From Pristionchus mayeri (taxonomy: Eukaryota > Nematoda > Chromadorea > Rhabditida > Neodiplogasteridae): 64,000 nt of DNA. Below, piece by piece: positions 37,163-47,800 of the stretch (within the stretch, counting starts at the first letter, position 1; every line of letters starts with the position of its first letter). Location of the stretch: the NCBI GenBank assembly GCA_036245805.1, contig BTRK01000003.1, forward strand, positions 39,263,215-39,327,214. Reading direction: 5' to 3'. The notes beneath the pieces were generated by a model. That model was given only the letters and a program-made list of their open reading frames with translations, did no database searches and was not told the origin of the DNA. The translations under genes and the position numbers were made by a program.

Positions 37163-39356
37163 CTAGGCCGAGGAGGTGTTGGCCGAGGGCTGGGCAGCAG
37201 CTGCTGCAGCGGCGGCCGCAGCAATCTGCGAGGGGAGGATGGGCACGATGAGATGCTCGGCGGACATCATCTCGAACTTGGTGACGAACGAAGTGAATCT
37301 GCAAATAGATTGCCATATTATTTTGAAACGCCTGGTTGTTATATGTTTCGAAATATATTTTTATGTTTACGGCATATTTAGAAAACAAACACAAAACACT
37401 AATCCGATTACCAAAACAATTTCGAAATTTCCGTCAAAAGAAATTAAATAACAATTTCAAGTTCAAGACACCCGGAAGATCCGCGATTCACAGATTCGAG
37501 ATATTCATGAGATATCGGCTACGGCGATTTAAAGGACTCGCATGGTGAAAATAATTACTATCAACGTAAATGGGCGTGTTTACTGTTTTACATCCAACAT
37601 AACTTCCCTGCTATACAATCTGGATTTCAGGCGGAAATTTTCAGCACAAGGACCGAGTTCAGATTGTAAAACAAATGAATTGTGTCAAACCTGAGGCAGA
37701 GGTGCGTTCGCTGCTCGAACTCGTCGAAGATGTTCCTGTGGTGGAAGTAGGCGTGCGAGAAGATACGGTAGACACGACGGCACACCGAGCCCAGCTTGGA
37801 GATCGACGACTCCTGAGATAGCACTTCTGTGATATACAAATCCACCTCCTCTATCTCATCTCGATTAGTTGTTTACCTGTCTAAAAATAACCAACCAGAG
37901 ATTTTCGTTCTTCAGAAATAAGACAAAAAACAACGACAAGAAAAGCCCCGCATACCTTGATGTTGATTCTGGAGGGAAAGTACTTGCTGTTGTTGAGCAG
38001 CGTCGAGGCGCCGTCCAGCGTGTGACGGGTGTAATCAATGGCCGAGCACTGGAACGAGCAATTTGTTAACTGAATGTGAGTAAAAGTAAAATTCCATGTA
38101 AAAAACACTCCAAATATCCTCTCATTCCTCAATATTCCACACTTTCTCAACTGAGAACGGGACAGTTAGACAAATGGACTCATTCGAAAATTTGTTGTCG
38201 TGCGGTAAATTACTATGAACGCTCTCACTATTCTGCCTCTATACGTCAACATTAGGGTTTCTTCTTCTGACAACGAGACTCAAAAGTCAATTTCCTATTC
38301 CACTCAAATTTCATGCTGCCGAAAAAGGAGTGACGCTTTAACGACAAAATTTCGCCTTGGAATAGAATCTAGTCACCCGATCTAAATTTACAAGAAAGTT
38401 TAAGTTTAGGTTAAGTTTAGGGTTGAGTTTAAGGAGTTGACAAGGACGTTTAACACTCAAAAAATGAAACGAGCACTGACCTCCTTGGGATTCTTGTGAT
38501 TGGCGCAGAGGAATATCCACTGCTCCGTGGCAGTCATTTGCAAGCAGACAGTGGGATCGCACTCCTCCTGGAACAATTAAAAATCTTAAGGCTACCTAAG
38601 ATTGCTTAGCATTAGGGACTTAATTTTTTAAAGAATACACGGAAGGAAGCGTTCAGTATGACTGGCTAAGAAACGGGAAAAGACCACTGAACGAGGTGAT
38701 AACAAGAAAATAGAGCGAAAGTGGATTTTTAGTGTAAAGTTTCCGAAATGTCTTATCATCGTGGAAGAGATGCATACCTGTAGCAGCAGGGCGAGTCCGT
38801 TGAGCTCGAGGCAGACTTGCCTGAGGTGCTCGTACTTCCACACTCCCTCGTCGACCTCGGCGGGCGGCATCAGGATCGCCTCCATGTCCGAGGGCTCCTT
38901 GGCGATGATCTAGAAGAGGAAAAAAGGTAAAAGGACAGCCCGTGTACGAGGTAGAGTTCAACACTGCCTGGACTCAGTCAATTTTTAAGCTGACAAAAAA
39001 GATACTTTCATGACTCGAGTTTGTAGTCAATATTTTTGACCCAGCACATCCGATTCATTTGGTATTTAGGCAAAAGGATAGGGTGAAAAACAACTTATGG
39101 AAAAGAGTAAAGTATGAACCGTTGGATGATTGGTCAGAGTACAAGCGAACCTGCTGAATCCACTGCTGCACGTTCAGCGAGCTGTCCATCTCCTCGAACG
39201 GCACCATCGACCACCGATTCCAGTCCTGAACAAGGAGAATGAGGGATTGAAAGTAGATCAAACATGGAGAGCATGATGGAGTAAAGTGCATACCTCTCTC
39301 TTAGTGCCCGGCTCATTCCGGCGGAACGCACGGACGGACTCAACCTGAGCGGCCAT
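37163..39356 (-). CDS. mob-4: MOB4/phocein, 7 exons, complete
   Basis: MOB4 is the MOB-family subunit of STRIPAK phosphatase-kinase complexes. Exons 39356-39294, 39225-39151, 38909-38778, 38567-38481, 38048-37956, 37812-37691 and 37298-37163 join in phase for 235 residues (human MOB4 has 225). The N-terminus has [16 protein letters not shown] and the acidic [10 protein letters not shown] helix. The zinc site is supplied by EECDPTVC and by [41 protein letters not shown] and the long [14 protein letters not shown] helix are MOB4-type. The C-terminal tail is Ala-rich (AAAAAAAA near residues 220-227), longer than usual. The acceptor AG (39359-39358) is 1 nt before the ATG, pointing to trans-splicing. 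It is the first of three same-strand genes (MOB4, RAD51 paralog, Slingshot) about 0.7 kb apart. Confidence 0.96.
37460..37565. repeat. Dispersed ~105-bp repeat, copy 2
   Basis: A direct copy of 23189-23295, here in MOB4 intron 6, sharing CGCGATTCACAGATTCGAGA and the ATGGTGAAAATAATTA end. Confidence 0.8.
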
Positions 39357-39359
39357 GCT

Positions 39360-41853
39360 GGAATGATAGATTGGCGACGAGAAAACACCGACAACTCGAG
39401 TCACAAGTAAACAAAAACGAAGTCAAAGTCAACGTGGGAACCAACGCAGAGACGCCGCATTATCCTTAGCTACCGTAGACAGCTTTATACATTGATAACT
39501 GAGTTATTTCTCATAAATTAATTTTCCGCTTTACCTAGGTACATTCGCTGTATTTTTATTCTATAGGCGCTATCTGTGTTCTGTAGAAAACATCCATAAC
39601 ATAAAAAAGGCTTTTGCATTAAGTAATAATAGACTTTTGGAATACTTCGTTCCGCGAATTTGTACAAGCGCGCAGCGAGAGCGGATTGTGCTTTCTGCGC
39701 GCTTTCACGTGACGGCGATCCCCTCGCTTCGCCCCGCCCACTTTCTCTCGCGCCATTTTAGCTTGTGTCTGCGAAAAAACAGCGTTGTTGTGACTACCTC
39801 GTGCCCGTTATCATAAAAATCGATTTTTCGCCTGTTTCCTTCCTTATCTAAATCGCTTCTCCAATACTTGACATTTCCAAATAGTCTATATTTGCTTTGA
39901 TTCGCAGTGACTCCCGTCTACATTGACTGTTTACCCTCATATTTCCCCATCTTTATGGAGTGCTGGAAGAGTGATTGTTATGAGTTACTGCTCGCTGGAG
40001 GTGATTTAGTCACACTTGTATTGTAGTGAAAAGGGAATTTATAGCATCTATCTTCGTATTGTGTACTTGATAACTCGTTCATAAGACAAGCGTGAACAAA
40101 TCTTTGCCCCAAAATATACTTATTTTTTCGTATGATTTTCAAATCCCATTCTCCGAAAACCAAGTTCTATTGATGTATTGTTCTCTGTACTCCGAGTCCA
40201 CTCTGGGGACAGTTCATTCTCTCATCGATTATCCCTCTGTCCTTCAGAATGCTGAAAACAAGTCAGCCCACTTTCTGTTTTCTCTTCTCCCCAATATCTT
40301 CTGGCCCCTTTCTTTTTTTCTTTTTCTTATTACTCACGTCGAACTTTGGCCATCTCTCTTCACTCCTCTAATATTTTTATCTCTGCTCCTGTTCAGCTCC
40401 TCCTTCCCCCTCTTGCAATTGTATACACAGTCACTCGCTTCTCTGAATGTTCTCTTTCTACGGGGGCATTGCATTGACAGATATCTTTCACTGTTAGCAC
40501 AGGCGAGTACAGTAGTTTCGCAATCGGTGGGACTGTTAACCCACCAGTTTTTGTGTCCACTCTCATCTGGGTTTCCCCCTCCCTCTTCGTTATCCCCCGC
40601 CGCTCTCTCAAACAGGATCCAGTTTCGATCCCGAGGACACTAATCATCAGGTACTTGTCCTCTATCTCCTAATTGAACGTTGCAGTGAGGAGAAAGGTGT
40701 CAATGCGATCAGAGCACCCGTTTACACCCCCTCTAATCTAGGCTATGATCTCGAATCGATGCACTATGTCATTGCCAACCATTTCTGTATTCCCTGAACC
40801 GTTTACACCCTCTCTAATTTAGGCTATGATCTTCATGGTTCGAGAAAAGAATCGATCCACTATTTCATCGCCATCAATTTCTGTATTCACTGTGCCGTTT
40901 TCAACCCCTTAATCTATGCTATGATCTCTATAGTGCCTGTATTCTCTCTGCCAATCCACGTAGCTATGACAACAGCCGTGCCCGGAACAGCCGTGCCTGG
41001 GGGTATGCTTGACATTGTAGCCGCGCTCCGGTTTGCTGTCATCTGACATTTCGTCTGTATGTCCCTTCGAGATAGAGCGAGAGAGTGTGTAAAAGTGAGA
41101 GTGTCAGCCAATATGTGTTCATCCGCTAGCTTGGAGTAAACAGTTTGAAGATGCAGGAGGCGCGTGGTTTCTACTAGGATGACAAAAGGGTGAAGGTGGT
41201 TCGGGAGCGGGCGGGAGGAGGGGGGGATACGGGAGGAGGAGGGGACATGTGGATTACACTAGTGAGTCGAGGGAGTAGCCGGAATGTCGGGAGAGAGGGG
41301 ATAGGGTACAGATGAGGAATCTCTGAGGAATCTCATATTACGGAGAGGGGGAGAAGACGGGAGATGTGTTTTGACTGCCGAGGGAAGGGGAAGATTAGGC
41401 TTTTGGTGGTAATCTTTAATCTCTGAAACGAGCCCTGAGCGATGACGACTGGTCGTAATTGAATCACAACACTTATCGTGCAGGCACTTGATCTTTGATC
41501 TCTGAAAATACTCTCCGTGAACCCTGCCTAATGATCACTGCCCGTAATTGAATCACAACACTGTTCGTGCCTCCTTCCCCTGCCCCATGTGATACGGGGA
41601 ACAGTTCTGAAGTTATTGTTGCACCGCACCTGTTGTCGTCGGGTCGTTTCGAGTGTGTTTTTGCCGCGTCTGTTCGCTCGTAAAGTATTGAGAGTAACGA
41701 TTGCGTGTACAGGTGATCGATCGAGGGAAGGAAGGCGAGATCGGAAGGGAGATCGATCGAAGAAGAAGAGGGCAAGGTGAGTTTAGACAGTTTTTTTGCG
41801 GGCGGTAAAGAGCTAAAAGTTCCGCTTTTCCGCTCGTAAGTGCACGTTCTTGC
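39360..41853. promoter_or_regulatory. Divergent upstream region of MOB4 and the REEP gene
   Basis: About 2.5 kb without a supported gene. A GC-rich block at about 39665-39760 (GCGCGCAGCGAGAGCGG, CACGTG) could be the MOB4 core promoter. Purine-rich GGAGGAGGGG sequence at 41200-41400 and short repeated phrases (GTAATTGAATCACAACACT at 41454 and 41544, and in intron 1 at 42100) precede the REEP gene. It also holds the repeat at 40707-40960. Confidence 0.5.
40707..40960. repeat. Three imperfect ~90-bp tandem copies
   Basis: CCGTTTACACCCCCTCTAAT, CTATGATCTC and CATTTCTGTATTC(C/A)CTG recur in order three times, the third copy shortened. Confidence 0.75.
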
Positions 41854-41861
41854 AGTGAAAG

Positions 41862-44800
41862 ATGAGTGAACTTGTGTCAAGAGTGGTCGTGCTGCTCGGA
41901 GGCACGCTCTACCCGGCCTACCGTAGTTACAAGGTGAGGAGGGATTGATCTTTGGTCTTTGATCGCTGAGGTGATAAATTTCAAAGAAACGAATTCGAAT
42001 AAAGACTTTTCCGACTTATTTTCCGTAGTTCAGATTTTGTTTATTACATAATCCCATCTTTAAAAATATGTCGTGTTGTCGTAATTCAGCCCCAGTTTGT
42101 CGTAATTGAATCACAATACTGATCGCCCACCGCCCCCTCCATTCCCTCTGATATGGAATCAACTGACCATTATGCGGTAACCTGATGCGATAAAGGAATG
42201 AATCGATGATGCCGATCTCCGTCCATCCCCGTCTCCATCTTATCGAACGATTGAAACAAAGAGCCCCCAAGTGCTCATAAAAAAGAGAGACGTGGCTGAT
42301 GGTGATGCTATCCACATGAAGCAGCAAATCACATGGCTATTTCTCCCCTTAATGGACACACGCGCGTGCGTTGATTAGGCGTGAAGTGGTCCGGAATCGA
42401 TTAGATTAGTGTCAGCGCCTATGGGTGCGGCTAGAAGATTAAGGGGATAGAGGTAATGGTCTCGAGGAATGCGGAGGAGGTTACGGTAGCGAGAATTCGC
42501 ATTACACCAGAAATAATTAACCATCACAATATGTACGTTAGTCATGCAATAATGGTTACGTTATTTGACGTAAATATCGAAAATAATAATGAATGATAAT
42601 AGTATTAGACCAAGGGTGCGTTTATGACTTGAACGTGGAATATAGATTTCCCCAGGGATACGATGGTGGTTACTGAAGAATATTGATTTTCTTCCAGGCG
42701 GTCCGCACGAAGGATGTGCGTGAGTACGTGAAGTGGATGATGTACTGGATAGTCTTCGCGCTCTACCAGATATTCGAGGTTGGCAATTTTATCGTCGTTT
42801 GTGGATATATGTCGGATTCGCACTGAGAAAGAGGCCGAGTTTAGTAGATATAATGTTAACGAAACGTCGATGAACCCAGACAGAAAATCGAATTTTGGCG
42901 CACAATTAGTCATGGACTTTCCGAAAGTATGACAAATATGGATGCGAATGTGTTCATAACGCCATCGAAAATGTTTGTTATTGCATTTTTTCTCGGGCAA
43001 ACTGAGGTCATACTGTGGATCATGTTCATGTTTATTTGCATAGCATGGTTGAAACGTCGAGTAACGAGTCGTGATGTAAGTTATGATCGATGTCGAAGTT
43101 TGAGTGTTTTTTGCTCAAGTACCATCGACGTTTCACAGATAGGACGTATGGAGATGGGAGAACCTTTCTCAATTTATCGGTGTCGCCTGTGCCAAATACA
43201 AACACTAAAATGCAGAAATCACTTAATATATTGTTATATTAATTGCAGGCGGTGGCGGACGTCTTCCTCGCCTTCTGGTTCCCCTTCTACTTCCAGCTCA
43301 AGGTGGGGTATCCTATCCATTTCAAGTCGTTCTTAAATGGTGTAGAGAGTTAGAGAGGGCGAAAGCAAGTAAGGGATGCGAGGACAGTCACTTTAGTCAC
43401 AGTACTTCGGCGATCCTTTTGAAATTGTCTGACTCATCGCGTCATGAAGATTTAGCTCATTAGGAAGGAGAGAGGGCAAGTTGTGGGACAAGGAGATGTG
43501 TTGTTTCGATGGGGATCTAAATTATCTTGCACTTGGAAAGTTGCAATCTTCGTCGTTCGGTCTGTCTAAAATACTTCTATATTATTACACATTCATCAAC
43601 AATTAACAATGTGTTGTCTTGTTCTTCGAAACATGTTCTTAAATAAAAATAGTAATACAATAATTAAAAATGTAAATCTTTTCTCTCTTTCAGATAGTAT
43701 TCGTCATCTGGCTGCTCTCGCCGTGGACCAAGGGCGCCAGCATACTCTACAGAAAGGTACTTTCTCTCCCTTCTCATTCTATCACGCTGATCACACCGGT
43801 GTTGATCCGGGATTTATCTACAAAAGGGATATATTTAATTGTGCTGCCTAGAATAAGTTGACAGAATTGTTTCCAGTTCCTGCCTAAATGTAAGGAACTT
43901 CATTCCTGCGCAGAACACAAATAAGGCTGGTTCGAAAAATGTTTCCCTGCAGTGGGTGCATCCGGCGCTGGCGAAGCGCGAGCGCGACATCGACCTGCTG
44001 CTCGACCAGGCGAAGAGCGAGAGCTACAATCAGGTGAGCGGTGATCAGTTTTATCTTTGATCTTTTATTTTAGTTTTTTAAACTCACATTCGTCCAATCC
44101 ATATTGAGAAAAGTGGAACGCAAGTTTCTTGTGGTGATAATGCAACGCGGAATGCGCGAGCGGGCACGATGCTTTACTTTCAGTTTCAAATAGGAAGCTA
44201 GTGGCCGGAATTTTTTATTTTGACGTTGAACTAGGTGATAATCGAGAACCAGGCATTCGGGAGTCTTTACTAGCGATAGTGAAGCACGGAAGTGCGCGTG
44301 AGACTGATGCATATGAAGAAATATTTATTTTTCGGACATATGGTTGCTGTTATCAATTGCGTCTTCGGTGTACATATTTAGTGGTGGTGTGAAACACTGA
44401 GTTATCAAGTTATTCATACTAGAATATTCTTGGCGATTCACAATGTGTAGTTTTTTATCTTTTGAAATTCTACAGGCATATCATCGTTCGCCATTCCATG
44501 AGCTCTCTTTAATGTAGTAAGCGAAACACCAAATCTCTGTGGAGTGAATCTTATGCAAATATATTTTTTAAAATTTCCTGATCGCCTATAGTCGATGCAG
44601 TGTTTGCAAAAAACAAGTGCACATTTTCTTCTATGTGCTAATTAATTAATTAAATAAATTAATCAATTAAAATCTCAATCCATGGCAGATGCTTCGTCTC
44701 GGGTCGCAGGGCATGATGTGCGCGAAGGACATCATCGCGACTGCAGCCATCCGCGGCCAGCAGCAGATCGTGCAGCAGCTGCAGAAGTGAGTGGGCGGGG

Positions 44801-47800
44801 CCAGGGGAGGGGGTTGCTGCAGCTGAAGTAGCTAGTATGAATTCGAATGGATATACATTTTTGCTGAAAAAATATATATTCATTTTTTTTCAGTTTGTTG
44901 TCTAAACTCTCAAAAAATCACGGCATGACTTACTCTCAAGGAGTTGTAGATGTAGTGAAGCGGGCTCGTACCAGGAATAGTGCATTCTGATTTACATTTC
45001 ATATAAATACCTAAATTACTGGAATATTTAAATTGAAAGAATGAAAAACAAAGAGCGCCCATTCTTACGGCACTAGGTCGGATGATAACTATGACGTCAT
45101 AGTCTTCTCATCCGACCTCGTGCCTATGCATATTGATGCATCTGCAGGTCGTACTCGGCGAACGACATCTCGCAGACGGGGCTGGACCGACCGCTGCGCG
45201 CCCACACCAATGAGCTGGAGCAGGTGAGCTTCCAAGTTCCTTATGCCACATTTTTGCCAATTTTTCCACGATTATCATGACTAATTAACGTTTTTTCTTT
45301 GTGGAGAGGGGTTTCACTAGAGATGTAAAAGAAAGAGACTGACGATTGCCTTCGCAGGTGTACGAGGACGACAGGAGCGACCAGGAGTGGACAGACGGAG
45401 CTGTGGTGAGTGATCAGGGTATTGCAAATCCCTGCTCAATTCGAGTGGGCGAGGACGCGCAATGAGAGGAGTGGCCGCTGAATACTCGAATGATGTAGTG
45501 CAGTGGACGCCCCGGACTTACCCTGGACAGAAAATTTTCCAATGATTATTCTTGTTTCGCTCCTTTGATAACAGCCCAGAAACATCTCAAGGTCGATCCC
45601 TTCGCCTTAGCCTCGCTCAATGAATTAATAGTGAGATAAGGTCGGCTGCTTTATCCGGTATGCGAACATTTCTCTCTTTAGACACTATGCGCTGCTATAG
45701 TTTGAGCACGAAAAATGATCTTTTTTTGAGGTGTAGGTGAAAATGTGCAGAAAGCTGATGAGAAAAAATGACCATTGTTGTATCGTAGAGTTGCCCCTAC
45801 TCACAAGACTGTGTAGTCGCCCTCGAGTGGGGTAGATCACTCGAGGTCTCTCCTGTTATCGACTCGCGTGACCTCTCCCTCTCCCTCCTCTCCCTCTCCT
45901 GACCCTCTTCCCATCCTCAGTCTAGTTCTCTCCCTTAGCGGAGAATAGTCGCTCCCCCTTTCCCCTCTTAGTATTTACCCGTCTATTTGTGGATAAAGTT
46001 ATATCCCTTACGATCCGTTGTCGGGTACAAGGCAGGGACACAACAGTGGCGTTCAGGAGTACTAGTTACTCACGTGCGTCTCTGTCCTTGTTTACTCGAC
46101 TCGGTGAGTCGGTAGTTGTGAAAGGTGGGTTGTCGTGTTGGAGGCAGAGCCTCGCGCGTCAATTGAACTAGTTCTCAGTGTGACTGTCTGAGTGGAACTC
46201 AGAAGTCGTTGTTGTGTTGGGTGGAGGCGAAGCCGTCCCCTCACAAGCTCAGTGGAAGAGTCCATTTGAGGAAATCAGGCAAGGCCGTGGCTTTGGTGTT
46301 TTCTTTGAGATAGAAACACGTTGACTGATTGATTGACGAGGGTAGATCAAACAAGGAAGAGTAGAGATGTCTGGAGAGGAGAGTAGTGCGGGCGTGGAGC
46401 CGACTACTGCTCAATTGATGAGTGCGATGTTCAAGTTGGTGGAGAGTACCCGAGATGAAATCGCGACTCAGAAGATACTGATCGAGACTCAGAATGAGAG
46501 AATACAGACACAGAGTGACATGCTTAAGACACAGAATGAGGCCATTCAGGTGTTACTCAGCGAGAGAAATGAGAGGAGTTCGATGAGCTCTGATGCTGTT
46601 GCAAGACGAGGACCATCGGTAGATGCACTCGAGAAGCAGATCAGAACTTTCTCATATAGACCTGAAGAGGGGCTAACGTTCGATAACTGGATGGAGAGAC
46701 ACAGAGAGATATTCGAGAATGATTTGAGTGAATTGGAGGATGGTGATAAGGGTAGAACACTGCTGAGAAAGGTCGACGACAAGGTCGATAAGCAGTTCAG
46801 AAATCACATCCGTCCTAAGAGTCCAGGAGAGTTGTCATTCAAAGAGATCGTGGAGACCATGCAAGATCTATTTGGTGACAAGAAATCACAGTTCGAGAAG
46901 AGATTAGACCTATTCAACCTTAAAATGTCGAAGTTGAGATGCGAAGATCTGAAAGAATTTGCGAGTATTGTGAATAGAGTGTACGAGGATGCGAGAATCA
47001 GTGAGATGAAACCCGAGCAGTTCAAAGCGATGATTCTGCTGACGGCAATAGATCTGCCTCGGTACACGTCTACAATGTTCCATGTGATGAACCAGATTGG
47101 AGAAGAGACTCCCACAATGGAAAATGTGCTGAAGGTTGCTGACACTTTCAGAACAGTCTATGGGGATGCTCATGCAGCTACGAATCAGAATGGAATGAGT
47201 GCTCCTATGGTCAATGCAGTAACCAGGCACAATTCGATGTGGCAAAACTCGCCCAATCGAGAAACGGCCAAGAGTGGCGATAGAATCAGAGCGAGAGAAT
47301 CGTTTTGTTCCCGATGTGGAAAAGAGGGGCACACAGACGAAACGTGCCTTCACATCGAATCAACCTGCTTCAAGTGTGATCGAGAGGGACATCTGAGTGT
47401 GATGTGCAATAAGCGGAATCGCCATAATTCTAGGGAGAATTCCAAAGAGAGAGGTGTTAATCTCATCTGTAGTGGACTGATTGATGGAGTCGATCAATTC
47501 AAGGCAAATGTGGAGATGAATGGGAAAAAGATAGAGATGCTGGTTGATACCGGATCAGATATTTCCCTCATCTCAGAGTCCATTTGGAGCGAGATTGGTG
47601 CTCCTAGGAAAGAGGTGCATGTTGCACCCTCGAAGTGTGCGAATGGAACTAAGATGAAACTCACTGGAAAATGTACTCTCACACTAGCCCTCAGTGGAAA
47701 GATCGCACAGGGAGAGGTGTACACCTCGAATGCGAATCTGAATATACTGGGAAGGAATTTCGTGAGTAAATTCTTTCGCCTAGTTCCCAATGAGGCCGAT

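Noticed and set aside
38395..38440. Telomere-like AAGTTTAGGTTAAGTTTAGGG
   Set aside because: Short and imperfect; not the nematode TTAGGC repeat.
40092..40643. 183-codon plus-strand open frame between MOB4 and REEP
   Set aside because: Leu/Ser/Phe-rich composition from pyrimidine-rich DNA, with no recognisable motif and no splice or start context.
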